Source of the DNA: Algoriphagus kandeliae
GTDB taxonomy: Bacteria; Bacteroidota; Bacteroidia; Cytophagales; Cyclobacteriaceae
Reading direction: 5' to 3'
Assembly (NCBI RefSeq): GCF_004571135.1
Contig: NZ_SPSB01000003.1
Coordinates: forward strand, 186,001 to 250,000
Length of the DNA stretch: 64,000 bases
Shown: positions 52,544-61,364 of the stretch, piece by piece
Numbering within the stretch: the stretch's first letter is position 1
Layout: every line of letters starts with the position of its first letter
Notes under the pieces: model-generated
Databases searched by the model: none
Told to the model about the DNA's origin: nothing
What the model saw: only the letters and a program-made list of their open reading frames with translations
Position numbers and translations under genes: made by a program

Positions 52544-52575
52544 TTGTTTTAATCTTGTCAATTAAACTATATTTG
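52544..52575 (+). promoter_or_regulatory. promoter of the tRNA cluster
   Basis: TTG at 52544-52546, 21 nt, then TATATTTG (52568-52575). Same -7 box and spacing as the queA promoter; it lies 60 bp before tRNA-Ser. Confidence 0.7.
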
Positions 52576-52635
52576 CGACTCATTTGGCAACAGTCCAAAA
52601 CGACTTCCGTTAAGGGAAGCTAGGGAAAAACCTAC

Positions 52636-52724
52636 AGAGAGTTGGGTGAGTGGCTTAAACCAGCAGTTTGCTAAACTGTCGTACGGGTCAAACCGTACCG
52701 GGGGTTCGAATCCCCCACTCTCTG
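52636..52724 (+). tRNA. tRNA-Ser (GCT)
   Basis: Acceptor arms AGAGAGT (52636-52642) and ACTCTCT (52717-52723) pair fully, with discriminator G. The anticodon loop carries GCT (52670-52672), reading AGC/AGT serine codons. A long variable arm (GTACGGGTCAAACCGTAC) is present, as expected for serine. The T-arm is GGGGGTTCGAATCCCCC. CCA is not encoded. Confidence 0.95.
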
Positions 52725-52802
52725 CTGAACTTCCTGCATGTGCCGGAGAAAAATTGAAATAAATCTCAAATGGAGATTTATCTTCTAAAGCAATAAAATA
52801 TT

Positions 52803-52877
52803 CGGGGTGTAGCGTAGCCCGGTTATCGCGCCACATTTGGGATGTGGAGGTCGCAAGTTCGAATCTTGCCACCCCGA
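52803..52877 (+). tRNA. tRNA-Pro (TGG)
   Basis: Acceptor CGGGGTG (52803-52809) pairs with CACCCCG (52870-52876). Anticodon stem CCACA/TGTGG encloses a loop with TGG (52838-52840). T-arm GCAAGTTCGAATCTTGC. CCA is not encoded. It lies 78 bp after tRNA-Ser on the same transcript. Confidence 0.95.
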
Positions 52878-52891
52878 CTTAATATTTTACT

Positions 52892-52973
52892 GCGGACATG
52901 GTGAAAATAGTAGACTCACGGTCATCAGGCGAGAGCGACCTCGGGTGTCAATGTTCAGATCCTTTCGTCCGCT
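52892..52973 (+). pseudogene. degenerate tRNA-Leu-like remnant
   Basis: It opens GCGGACATGGTGAAAATAGTAGAC, close to tRNA-Leu 5' halves, and ends CGTCCGC to pair with the opening seven bases except for one mismatch. But the D-loop GG is lost, no 7-nt anticodon loop with a 5-bp stem can be formed, and the T-arm (ATGTTCAGATCCTTT) pairs poorly. It looks like a tRNA-Leu decaying at the end of the cluster. Confidence 0.55.
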
Positions 52974-52975
52974 CC

Positions 52976-53014
52976 AAATCCTCATTTCGATCAGTCGGAA
53001 TGAGGATTTTTTTT
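52976..53014 (+). terminator. terminator of the tRNA transcript, overlapping the AI-2E gene end
   Basis: AAATCCTCATT (52976-52986) pairs with AATGAGGATTT (52999-53009), followed by a run of T to 53014. The last eight codons of the convergent AI-2E transporter gene lie inside it. Confidence 0.82.
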
Positions 53015-54079
53015 GCCTAGCCAAAAAAACCAGCTTTTTGAACCTGTCAGAGGTTTCTTTGGGACTGAATCGCTCAGCAAAAAACCAAATGCCTCCAAGC
53101 CATCACTGCGCTCTAAAGTAATCTTCAGCACCCCTACCAAAGGAATAAATAAGACCATTCCAGAAATCCCCCAAAGCCAGCCTCCTAATAAGATGGCCAA
53201 TATCACCGCTAATGCATTGACTCTTACCTGTGCCCCCACTATCCAAGGTGTAATGATGTTATTTTCCAATAACTGAATACTCCATAATACCCCAAGGGTC
53301 AAAAGTGGGAAAAGGACAGAATCCGTGGTTAAGAAAACGTACAAAATAACGATAAGAGAAGAAACAACTACTCCCACGTAAGGAATCAAATTCATAATGG
53401 CAATAAATGCTGCAAACAATAAGAAGTATTTTACCCCAATCAGGAAAAAGAAAATCCCGGATAGAATAGCTACAATAATGGTAACCAAAATCATTCCTGT
53501 CAGATAAGATTGAATCACCCGACCAGAGTCCTTTGCCCAAGTAAGGATTCGTTCTTTACTTTTTTCAGAATATCTAATCAAAAACGCCACGAAAAAATCC
53601 CTATAATACATTAAAAGAAAAATGTAGAGCGGGATGATTCCAGCAAGTGTCAATGATTTGCCAGTCTCAAACAAGGTGCTATTCAGATTTTCAACCTTTA
53701 GAATGGACCAAAGCTCACCTTGATGTTCAGGAAAGACCACCTGTCCGCCGAGCATGGCATTGAGCTGTTCCATATATCTACCCACCTTTTGGACAAAATT
53801 ATCTCCTATCTCAGGGATGTCCTTAATCAAGCCTATCATTTGGTTGAGCAAGACATATACAAGCCCCACTGCAACCAAGATGACAATCAAAATGCTTAAA
53901 ATAATTGCCAAACTCCTCGGTATTTTTTTCCGCTCCATCCAATCGGATAGTGGGGAAAGTGCAAATGCAAAAAATACCCCCCAGACTAAGGGCACCAAAA
54001 TGAAAGAGCCTTCCCGGAGGACAATTGAACCAAAAACAATGATGATCAGAAAAAATGCCGTCTTTTTGAGTTTTTCCAT
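52991..54079 (-). CDS. AI-2E family transporter (UPF0118 membrane protein)
   Basis: A 362-residue protein with about seven or eight membrane segments (GSFILVPLVWGVFFAFALSPLSDWME, YVGVVVSSLIVILYVFL, LWGISGMVLFIPLVGVLKITLE). The family is named for autoinducer-2 export in TqsA, but many members export other compounds or antiport Na+/H+. Its 3' end is inside the tRNA terminator hairpin. Monocistronic or led by a small upstream frame. Confidence 0.88.
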   Translation of the reverse strand: MEKLKKTAFFLIIIVFGSIVLREGSFILVPLVWGVFFAFALSPLSDWMERKKIPRSLAIILSILIVILVAVGLVYVLLNQMIGLIKDIPEIGDNFVQKVGRYMEQLNAMLGGQVVFPEHQGELWSILKVENLNSTLFETGKSLTLAGIIPLYIFLLMYYRDFFVAFLIRYSEKSKERILTWAKDSGRVIQSYLTGMILVTIIVAILSGIFFFLIGVKYFLLFAAFIAIMNLIPYVGVVVSSLIVILYVFLTTDSVLFPLLTLGVLWSIQLLENNIITPWIVGAQVRVNALAVILAILLGGWLWGISGMVLFIPLVGVLKITLERSDGLEAFGFLLSDSVPKKPLTGSKSWFFWLGKKNPHSD

Positions 54080-54231
54080 GGTCTTAATTCATTCACAAGG
54101 GAATATACTAATTCTTCAAAGGAAGTATTCTCCCAACTATCAAATTCCCTCCTTTGGATTGCTTGATAATTTATAAATTCCCCAATTGAATCTTTAGAAC
54201 ATTCCTCAAACCTTAAAACGCCCTCCTGCAT
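54046..54231 (-). CDS. possible small protein upstream of the AI-2E transporter
   Basis: A 61-residue frame (MQEGVLRFEECSKDSIGEF...) begins at 54231 and overlaps the transporter start by 34 bp. The composition is protein-like, but its ATG lies 1 bp from the start codon of the divergent esterase gene, leaving no room for a leader, and no family is recognised. Doubtful. Confidence 0.25.
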   Translation of the reverse strand: MQEGVLRFEECSKDSIGEFINYQAIQRREFDSWENTSFEELVYSLVNELRPWKNSKRRHFF

Positions 54232-54232
54232 T

Positions 54233-55081
54233 ATGAAAAAAATATTAGTAATCCTTTTTCTCCTTCCAATCGCTTTATTCGGCCAAGTTGACACAGTTGA
54301 AGTTCAAAGCCAATTCATGAATAAAGCTCTGAGAGCCGCAGTAACTGTACCAGGCAGTTATTTTTCAGGAGAAAATCACTACCCTGTCCTTTACCTCCTA
54401 CATGGTGGAAGTGGTTCCTTCAGCGATTGGCACAAAAAAGTGACCGAACCTGGATTGGTCCCCCGATTAGCAGATCAATATCAAGTAATTATTGTAACTC
54501 CCGGAGTAGGTCCCGCTAGTTATTATTATGATAGTCCCCAAATGGACTCCGTAAAATATGAAAGTTATATGGTTAAGGAATTGATTCCTTTCGTCGATAA
54601 AAATTACAGAACCTTAGCAAAAAAAGAATCAAGAGCGATTACAGGATTATCAATGGGCGGTCATGGAGCGATGATGTTGGCGGCAAAGCATCCTGAGCTT
54701 TTCACTGCGGTCGGTACTATGTCAGGCGTTATGAATATTGATACGAGGCTTTGGGAGGTTCCGGATGATTTTAGAAATCTTCGAAGAACAGGTCAAAAAG
54801 AAATGCTTGGGGAGGACTTGAATTACGAAGCCCCTGATTTCAACCCATACACCATTGTGGGATTGGTAGAACAAATCCAACAAAATGGGCATGCTATCAT
54901 TATTGATTGCGGAGTGGATGATTTTCTGATCAAAACTAATCGTCAATTGCGAGAAATGCTTTTAGAAAGAAAAGTCCCACATGAATATATCGAGCGACCA
55001 GGGGCACATACTTGGAAATATTGGACAGAGGCACTTCCTGTACACTTACTTTTCTTTGATAGATATCTCCAGAGAAATTAA
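54233..55081 (+). CDS. exported esterase of the EstA/esterase-D family
   Basis: A 282-residue alpha/beta hydrolase with a signal peptide (MKKILVILFLLPIALFGQ). Motifs: PVLYLLHGGSGSFSDW, nucleophile elbow TGLSMGGHGAMMLA, acid loop IDCGVDDFLI and His in PGAHTWKYW. The family covers tributyrin/acetyl esterases and S-formylglutathione hydrolase-like enzymes acting on small acyl esters. Periplasmic. Followed 92 bp later by the acyltransferase gene. Confidence 0.88.
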   Translation: MKKILVILFLLPIALFGQVDTVEVQSQFMNKALRAAVTVPGSYFSGENHYPVLYLLHGGSGSFSDWHKKVTEPGLVPRLADQYQVIIVTPGVGPASYYYDSPQMDSVKYESYMVKELIPFVDKNYRTLAKKESRAITGLSMGGHGAMMLAAKHPELFTAVGTMSGVMNIDTRLWEVPDDFRNLRRTGQKEMLGEDLNYEAPDFNPYTIVGLVEQIQQNGHAIIIDCGVDDFLIKTNRQLREMLLERKVPHEYIERPGAHTWKYWTEALPVHLLFFDRYLQRN

Positions 55082-55173
55082 GAACCAACAATTCAAGCAG
55101 TACAAATCGAAAAGAAAGCAATCGGAATTCTTCCTTTAATTTTGCTTTTTGTGATAGTTTATTATCCCAGACT

Positions 55174-56310
55174 ATGTCAAAATTTGATTCAATAAGACCT
55201 TTTTTTGATGCCGAAGCGAATAAGGCCATCTTGGAAATCTTAGACGATCCCATGTTGGTAGCCATGATGGAATTCACCTTTCCAGAGGACAAAACAGGCT
55301 TATGGAAAGAGCTGATGCGTCATACCCATTCTCTTCGGGACTTTCAGATAAATTTCATCTACCCAGGACTCATGAAAGTACTGGAAAGAACCTCCGATGG
55401 ATTAAGCACCTCGGGTTTTGAGCAATTGGAGCCAAACACCGCCTATTTGTTCGTCTCTAATCATCGGGATATTATTTTGGATACTTCCCTGCTGAATGCT
55501 TGTCTTTACGAAAATGGCTTGGTGATGACTACCTCTGCAATCGGAGATAATCTGATCAAAAAGCCATTCTTGCTCACGCTTTCCAGACTAAACCGAAACT
55601 TTGCCATCAAAAGAGGGCTGAAAGGCCGGGAACTTTTGGAGAGTTCACAATTGGCATCGGAATATATTTTCAACTCTCTGACTCATGAAAATCGCTCCGT
55701 TTGGATAGCTCAGCGGGAAGGCCGTACAAAAGATGGCAATGATTTGACTCATAAGGGAGTGCTTCGAATGCTGACTTTGGCAGAAAAAGGGTCTGATCCC
55801 TTCGTATACTTTCAAAAAGTCAAGCTAGTCCCAGTTTCCATTTCTTACGAATACGATCCTACAGATACGCTGAAAATCCCGGAATTGATTGCAAAAGCAA
55901 GGGATGAAAAATACATCAAAAGTGAAAATGAGGACTTTTTGAATTTGCTTAGAGGAATCATCGGAACTAAGAAACGAATCCATATTTCAATAAATGGATT
56001 TTTGAATGAGGATATCGACAAAATCGCCGGTCAGGAAATTCCATTATCAGAAAAATTAAGCCAACTGGCTGAAATAATGGATGAGAAAATCTGGGCTGGT
56101 TATCGGCTTTGGCCTAGCAATTTCATCGCCCATGATTTATTACACGCCAAGGAGGAATTCAAGTCCCATTACACCGAAAAGGAAAAGACAGATTTTGAAA
56201 AGCGAATTGAGGCAAAAATCAACTCCAAAAATCCAGAGGAAGTCGAGAAATACTTATCCATGTATGCCAATCCGGTAGACAATAAGCGAAAAGTAGTGAC
56301 TATTTCCTGA
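55174..56310 (+). CDS. 1-acylglycerol-3-phosphate acyltransferase-like protein
   Basis: A 378-residue protein with the PlsC/PlsB-type acyltransferase signature: VSNHRDIILDTSLLN (here H then five residues then D, rather than four) and a later VWIAQREGRTKDGND (EGR block). It probably acylates a glycerophosphate or lysophospholipid. A possible -7 box TAATTTTG (55137-55144) precedes it without a good -33. It ends at the terminator 56378-56423. Confidence 0.82.
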   Translation: MSKFDSIRPFFDAEANKAILEILDDPMLVAMMEFTFPEDKTGLWKELMRHTHSLRDFQINFIYPGLMKVLERTSDGLSTSGFEQLEPNTAYLFVSNHRDIILDTSLLNACLYENGLVMTTSAIGDNLIKKPFLLTLSRLNRNFAIKRGLKGRELLESSQLASEYIFNSLTHENRSVWIAQREGRTKDGNDLTHKGVLRMLTLAEKGSDPFVYFQKVKLVPVSISYEYDPTDTLKIPELIAKARDEKYIKSENEDFLNLLRGIIGTKKRIHISINGFLNEDIDKIAGQEIPLSEKLSQLAEIMDEKIWAGYRLWPSNFIAHDLLHAKEEFKSHYTEKEKTDFEKRIEAKINSKNPEEVEKYLSMYANPVDNKRKVVTIS

Positions 56311-56377
56311 AGATATTTTTTTCCTAATAAGGAATAATTCCACCAAATTCTGGACACTTTTATTGATATCGTGTAAC

Positions 56378-56423
56378 TTAAAAAAGAATTGAAATCCTCA
56401 CTTGGGTTTCAATTCTTTTTTAA
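56378..56423 (+). terminator. terminator after the acyltransferase gene
   Basis: A perfect 17-bp inverted repeat (56378-56394 and 56407-56423) with a 12-nt loop and T-rich right arm, lying between the acyltransferase and the cyclophilin gene. Confidence 0.85.
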
Positions 56424-56440
56424 CCCAATTACCATCAATT

Positions 56441-57016
56441 ATGCACCATTATCTCATTTGGTTTATTGTAAGCCTGCTCTTCACACATTTACAGTATGAA
56501 AAAATACCTGTGGGTCAAATTTTGACTCCGTTGGGAGAAATTTTAATTCAATTAGATAATCGAACCCCCAATCATCGAGATAGCTTCATCCAACTTGCAG
56601 AAGCAGGATATTGGGATTCCTTAACATTCAACAGAGTAATGCCAGATTTTGTAGCTCAGGGAGGATGTCCTGATACTCCCGAAGGTTTTAATGATCCGGA
56701 GTATTTATTGGCACCGGAATTTCACCCAGAACTAACCCATGTATATGGAGCGGTCGGTGCTGGAAGAGATGATAATGCCGAAAAACTTTCAGCACGATGC
56801 CAATTTTACATAGTCCAAAATAAAGACGGTTTGCATCGGTTGGATGGAAACTACACCGTTTTTGGTAAAGTCATCAAAGGAATGGATATCGTCGATCAAA
56901 TCGTCCAAGTTGAAAGAGACGAAAGTGATGAACCTTTGACACCTATTACATTGGATATTAATATCATATACCTCACATCAACCGAAATAGAAAAGCTTAT
57001 CACCCAAGAAAATTAA
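56441..57016 (+). CDS. cyclophilin-type peptidyl-prolyl isomerase
   Basis: A 191-residue protein (ATG 56441; an earlier TTG lies inside the terminator). N-terminal hydrophobic signal, then the cyclophilin fold: SFIQLAEAGYWDSLTFNRVMPDFVAQGGCP and CQFYIVQNKDGLHRLDGNYTVFGKVIKGMDIVDQI. It accelerates proline isomerisation, probably in the periplasm. It is the first gene of the fucose operon, only 3 bp before the next, so its presence there is noteworthy. Confidence 0.9.
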   Translation: MHHYLIWFIVSLLFTHLQYEKIPVGQILTPLGEILIQLDNRTPNHRDSFIQLAEAGYWDSLTFNRVMPDFVAQGGCPDTPEGFNDPEYLLAPEFHPELTHVYGAVGAGRDDNAEKLSARCQFYIVQNKDGLHRLDGNYTVFGKVIKGMDIVDQIVQVERDESDEPLTPITLDINIIYLTSTEIEKLITQEN

Positions 57017-57019
57017 ATC

Positions 57020-58093
57020 ATGAATAAACCCATTCGAATCTTGGTAATTGGCTGTGGAAATATGGGGGCTTCCCACGCAACTGCTTATCATCACATGCCT
57101 GAATTTGAAATCTGCGGATTGGTATCCAGGGGAGAAAGTAAATCTAGGCTTAATAAAAAATTAGGCGCTGATTATGCACTTTTTGAGGATATGGATACTG
57201 CTTTGAAAGAGACTAAGCCAGATGCTGTATGTATTTCCACCTATCCCGATACTCATGAGGAATTTGCTTTAAAAGCCCTGGATCATGGCTGCCATATTTT
57301 TATCGAAAAACCATTGGCGGATACGGTTAAAGGAAGTCAGCGGATCATTGACAAAGCCAAAGAAACAGGCAAAAAAGTAGTTGTTGGTTATATTTTAAGA
57401 CATCATCCGTCTTGGATTCGCTTCATTGAAGAAGCCCAAAAAATGGGTAAACCTTTGGTAATGCGCATGAATCTCAATCAGCAAAGTCATGGTTTCATGT
57501 GGGATGTTCATCGGAACCTGATGAAGAGTCTAAGCCCTATAGTGGATTGTGGGGTACACTACATCGACGTGATGTGCCAAATGACTCGATCTAAGCCAAT
57601 GACAGTTTCTGCAATTGGCGCTCGACTGACAGATGATATTGCAAAAGACAACTACAACTATGGACAACTCCAAATTCGTTTTGAGGATGGATCAGTAGGC
57701 TGGTATGAAGCTGGTTGGGGGCCCATGATATCGGAAACCGCATTCTTCATCAAAGATGTGTTTGGGCCAAAAGGATCAGTCTCAATCGTAGCAAAAGATG
57801 CAGGTAGCAGTGGCAAATCGGATGATGTTGATTCCCATACCAAAACAGAATCCATTCGAGTTCATCATGCCGATATAGACGATAAAAATCATTTCACCAA
57901 AGAGGACGAATGGATCAATATGAAGGATGAACCAGGGCATCAAGAGCTCTGCGATCGAGAACAGGCCTATTTTCTAAAAGCCATCCAAGAAAATCTGGAT
58001 CTAACAGACCATTTGGAAGATGCTTTGAACAGTTTGAAAATTGCCTTTGCCTGTGATGAATCAGTAAAAACCGGGAAAATAATCCATTTATAA
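57020..58093 (+). CDS. Gfo/Idh/MocA family NAD(P)-dependent oxidoreductase
   Basis: A 357-residue sugar dehydrogenase-type protein: N-terminal NAD fold (RILVIGCGNMGASHATAYH), the EKPLAD motif (about 97) with the catalytic Lys, and a C-terminal alpha/beta domain with a DCGVHYIDVMC segment. It likely oxidises a sugar or sugar derivative in L-fucose use; which step is unclear as two SDR genes also occur. Second gene of the operon. Confidence 0.88.
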   Translation: MNKPIRILVIGCGNMGASHATAYHHMPEFEICGLVSRGESKSRLNKKLGADYALFEDMDTALKETKPDAVCISTYPDTHEEFALKALDHGCHIFIEKPLADTVKGSQRIIDKAKETGKKVVVGYILRHHPSWIRFIEEAQKMGKPLVMRMNLNQQSHGFMWDVHRNLMKSLSPIVDCGVHYIDVMCQMTRSKPMTVSAIGARLTDDIAKDNYNYGQLQIRFEDGSVGWYEAGWGPMISETAFFIKDVFGPKGSVSIVAKDAGSSGKSDDVDSHTKTESIRVHHADIDDKNHFTKEDEWINMKDEPGHQELCDREQAYFLKAIQENLDLTDHLEDALNSLKIAFACDESVKTGKIIHL

Positions 58094-58110
58094 ATTTTGA
58101 TTTTAACCCT

Positions 58111-58869
58111 ATGAAGAACAAATCCATCCTAATTACGGGAGGGGCAAGCGGAATCGGGCTAGCTATGGTACAAAAATTTGCCAGAGAAGGAAGCCAGGTT
58201 TATTTCATCGATTCCAATGTTCCTGCAGGTGAAAAGGTCATGCATGATGAGCAGGAAAAAGGTCATTCAGTAAATTTTTGGCAAGCTGATGTAACTGACT
58301 TTGATTCTGTCAACCATCATATTCAACGGCACCCCGGTAAATTCCATGTGCTCATCAACAATGCGGGCATCTCACATATCGGAAAAGTTGAAAATACTAC
58401 CGAGGAGGATTTTGAGCGCCTTTTCCAAGTGAATGTCAAAGGTATGTTCATTTGCACCAAAGCAGTCCTACCCAAATTGATTCAGGATGGAGGAGGCTCT
58501 ATTCTCAACATGTGCTCTGTGGCGGCCACCATGGGATTACCAGACCGATTTGCTTACAGCATGACAAAGGGGGCCGCACTTTCCATGACATTTAGCATAG
58601 CAAGAGATTATGTAGAAAAAGGAATCCGGTGCAATTGCCTCAGCCCTGGACGGGTCCATACCCCATTCGTGGATGATTTTCTTTCTAAAAACTATCCGGG
58701 TCAAGAACAGGAAATGTTTGAAAAACTGGCTGCTACCCAACCCATAGGAAGAATGGCTTCACCGGAAGAAATTGCAGAACTAGCCTACTTTATCAGCTCG
58801 GATGCTAGCGGGTTTATCACCGGCGCCAACTATAACATTGACGGTGGCTTCCTACACTTAAAAATGTAA
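58111..58869 (+). CDS. SDR family oxidoreductase (fucose pathway dehydrogenase)
   Basis: A 252-residue classical SDR: TGGASGIGLAMV (NAD motif), NNAGIS, catalytic Ser in NMCSVAAT, and YSMTKGA (Tyr-x3-Lys), ending in a typical NIDGGF. In oxidative L-fucose pathways one SDR oxidises L-fucose and another 2-keto-3-deoxy-L-fuconate; this is one of the two. Motifs do not tell which. Confidence 0.88.
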   Translation: MKNKSILITGGASGIGLAMVQKFAREGSQVYFIDSNVPAGEKVMHDEQEKGHSVNFWQADVTDFDSVNHHIQRHPGKFHVLINNAGISHIGKVENTTEEDFERLFQVNVKGMFICTKAVLPKLIQDGGGSILNMCSVAATMGLPDRFAYSMTKGAALSMTFSIARDYVEKGIRCNCLSPGRVHTPFVDDFLSKNYPGQEQEMFEKLAATQPIGRMASPEEIAELAYFISSDASGFITGANYNIDGGFLHLKM

Positions 58870-58906
58870 ATTCAATTCGTCCCTATATACCTTTCAAAAA
58901 CTCACT

Positions 58907-59770
58907 ATGAAACTATTTCGATTTGGCCCCATAGGACAGGAAAAGCCTGGAATACAAACAGCAGACGGAAAGAACTTAGACTGTTCTGATTTTGGGGAAG
59001 ATTGGAACGAAAGTTTTTTCGCCAATGAAGGTCTCTATCGCTTAAGACACTGGCTGGTTGATCATCAAAATTCCTTGCCTGAAGTTCCAAAAAACGCTCG
59101 AATCGGATCTCCTATAGCAAGACCATCAAAGATTATTTGCATTGGGCTGAACTATCGAAAACATGCCGAAGAAGCAGGTATGGAAGTTCCTGAAGTTCCA
59201 ATAATTTTCATGAAGGCTACCTCTTCCCTGAGCGGTCCTTATGATCCCATTTTTATTCCAAAAAACTCTAAACAAACTGACTGGGAGGTAGAACTTGCAG
59301 TAATTATTGGAAAACGAGCCAAATATGTATCAGTTGAAGACGCTATGGACTATGTGGCTGGCTATGCGGTTCACAATGATGTTAGCGAGCGGGATTTTCA
59401 GCTTCGGCATGGCGGACAATGGGTAAAAGGAAAAAGCGCAGATAACTTCGCTCCCCTTGGGCCATATTTGGTTACAGGAGATGAAATTGCTGATCCTCAT
59501 AATCTGCGCCTTTGGTTAAAGTTAAATGGGAAAATTCTACAAGACAGCAATACCTCAGATCTCATTTTCGATATCCCAACAATAGTTTCTCACCTCAGTC
59601 AATACATGACCTTGCTGCCGGGAGATGTGATTTCAACAGGAACTCCTTCGGGAGTAGGAATGGGCCTAAAACCAGAACCTCGCTACTTGGAACATGGAGA
59701 TGTGGTAGAATTGGGAATTGAAGGCTTGGGAAGTTCCAGACAAGTGGCTATGAACGACCCTGAGGCATGA
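58907..59770 (+). CDS. fumarylacetoacetate hydrolase family enzyme (2,4-diketo-3-deoxy-L-fuconate hydrolase-like)
   Basis: A 287-residue FAH-family protein: KIICIGLNYRKHAEEAG, metal-binding Glu in TDWEVELAVIIGKRAKYVS, and STGTPSGVGMGLKPEPRYL. In the non-phosphorylating L-fucose route this enzyme cleaves 2,4-diketo-3-deoxyfuconate to pyruvate and lactate. Position within the fucose operon supports that role. Overlaps the lactonase gene by 4 bp. Confidence 0.9.
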   Translation: MKLFRFGPIGQEKPGIQTADGKNLDCSDFGEDWNESFFANEGLYRLRHWLVDHQNSLPEVPKNARIGSPIARPSKIICIGLNYRKHAEEAGMEVPEVPIIFMKATSSLSGPYDPIFIPKNSKQTDWEVELAVIIGKRAKYVSVEDAMDYVAGYAVHNDVSERDFQLRHGGQWVKGKSADNFAPLGPYLVTGDEIADPHNLRLWLKLNGKILQDSNTSDLIFDIPTIVSHLSQYMTLLPGDVISTGTPSGVGMGLKPEPRYLEHGDVVELGIEGLGSSRQVAMNDPEA

Positions 59771-60600
59771 GAATAGACGCCCATCAGCATTTTTGGAAAT
59801 ATCACCCGCAAAGACATGAATGGATCGATGAAAGCATGAAATCCATTCGTCGGGATTTTTTACCTAAAGACCTGAAACCGATTTTGGATCAGACAGGAAT
59901 AGATGGATGCGTGGCTGTACAGGCAGAAGAAAGCTTACAGGAAACTAACTTTTTGTTGGATTTAGCCGAAGAAAATGACTGGATTCAGGCTGTAGTTGGT
60001 TGGGTGGATATTGGTTCTCCTGATCTGAATAAAACATTGGATCATTACAACCATTTTTCCAAACTCAAAGGTTTTCGGGAAATTTTACAGGCAAAAGACC
60101 CTAGATACATGCTTCGAGATGAATTTATCCAAGGGCTCAAACTTATCCATTCCAAAGGCCTTACCTATGATATTTTGGTTTTCCCCCAACATTTATCGGC
60201 TGTTTTGGAATTGGTCAAAAAATGTGAAGGGCATGCTTTTGTGATTGATCATTTGGCAAAACCCTTTATCAAAGATGGAGAATGGAGAGAATGGAAAAAG
60301 ACCATGAAACCCCTAGCCGAGCGTGATTATATTTATGCCAAACTATCAGGATTAATCACTGAAGCAGATTGGAAAAAATGGAAAAAGGAGCAAATCCTGC
60401 CCTACCTCGAAATTGCCCTTGAACTATTTGGTCCGAATCGATTGATGTTTGGAAGTGATTGGCCGGTTTGTTTGGTGACCGGTAAATATGAATCCGTTTG
60501 GAGATTAATAGATGACTTTACTTCTACCCTTTCTCTCCAGGAGAAAGATCAAATATTGGGTTTAACTGCCATGAAATTCTATAAAATCCCTCAAGCATGA
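59767..60600 (+). CDS. amidohydrolase family L-fuconolactonase
   Basis: A 277-residue amidohydrolase-2 family TIM barrel: N-terminal metal motif RIDAHQHFW, VVGWVDIGS, FVIDHLAKP and FGSDWPVCLVTG (Asp near the C-terminus). L-fuconolactonase/galactonolactonase-like enzymes of this family hydrolyse the lactone formed by L-fucose dehydrogenase. It overlaps both neighbours by 4 bp, showing tight coupling. Confidence 0.88.
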   Translation: MRIDAHQHFWKYHPQRHEWIDESMKSIRRDFLPKDLKPILDQTGIDGCVAVQAEESLQETNFLLDLAEENDWIQAVVGWVDIGSPDLNKTLDHYNHFSKLKGFREILQAKDPRYMLRDEFIQGLKLIHSKGLTYDILVFPQHLSAVLELVKKCEGHAFVIDHLAKPFIKDGEWREWKKTMKPLAERDYIYAKLSGLITEADWKKWKKEQILPYLEIALELFGPNRLMFGSDWPVCLVTGKYESVWRLIDDFTSTLSLQEKDQILGLTAMKFYKIPQA

Positions 60601-61364
60601 ATCTAAATCTTCAAAATCATATCATTTTGATTTCCGGAGGCGCTAAAGGAATTGGAGCGGCCATCAGCAAAACATTAATTGAAGAAGGGGCCATTCCGGT
60701 AATCATTGACCCTTCACCTGAAGGTCAGCAATTGGTAGAATTAGCTCATGGAAAAGCACTTCATATTCCCATAAGACTAACCGATGAAGATGATACAGAA
60801 AATGTAATACAACAAGCCATCAAAAAATTCGGAAAGATTCATGGCCTTGTTAACAACGCCGGAGCAAATGATGGAATCAGCCTTGAAAACGGAACCCCCA
60901 AAGAATTTTTGAATTCCCTATCCAAAAACCTTCTTCATTATTACAACCTAGCTCATTTTGCACTGCCCTACTTGAAAGCGACCAAAGGAAGTATTGTAAA
61001 TATTTCTTCCAAAACGGCTATCACAGGTCAGGGAGGAACATCTGGATATGTAGCTGCCAAAGGAGCCCAACTTGCGCTAACCCGGGAATGGGCTGCAGAA
61101 TTACTCCCTTATCACATTCGTGTGAATGCAGTTATTCCTGCCGAGGTAATGACTCCCTTGTATAAAAATTGGCTGGGAACTTTTCCCGATCCCAACTCCA
61201 AACTGAAGGAGATCACTGATCGAATTCCCTTAGAAAAGCGAATGACGCGACCTGAGGAGATCGCATCTATGGTTGTCTTTTTACTTTCCGAAAAAGCTTC
61301 TCACATCACTGGACAACATCTATTTGTAGATGGTGGCTATACCCATCTTGACCGAGCCTTATGA
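60597..61364 (+). CDS. SDR family oxidoreductase (second fucose pathway dehydrogenase)
   Basis: A 255-residue SDR: SGGAKGIGAAI, NNAGANDG, NISSKTAITGQGGTSGYVAAKGA (Ser and Tyr-x3-Lys), ending LFVDGGYTHLDRAL. It is placed between the lactonase and FucP, each overlapping by 4 bp. It resembles L-fucose dehydrogenases of Bacteroidota fucose operons by context; a 2-keto-3-deoxyfuconate dehydrogenase role is the alternative. Confidence 0.87.
   Translation: MNLNLQNHIILISGGAKGIGAAISKTLIEEGAIPVIIDPSPEGQQLVELAHGKALHIPIRLTDEDDTENVIQQAIKKFGKIHGLVNNAGANDGISLENGTPKEFLNSLSKNLLHYYNLAHFALPYLKATKGSIVNISSKTAITGQGGTSGYVAAKGAQLALTREWAAELLPYHIRVNAVIPAEVMTPLYKNWLGTFPDPNSKLKEITDRIPLEKRMTRPEEIASMVVFLLSEKASHITGQHLFVDGGYTHLDRAL

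Noticed and set aside
52567-52872. 101-residue frame across the tRNA genes
   Set aside because: It lies antisense to two complete tRNAs, which explain the sequence.
52892-52973. Functional tRNA-Leu
   Set aside because: No acceptable anticodon arm or T-arm can be formed, so it is called a remnant.
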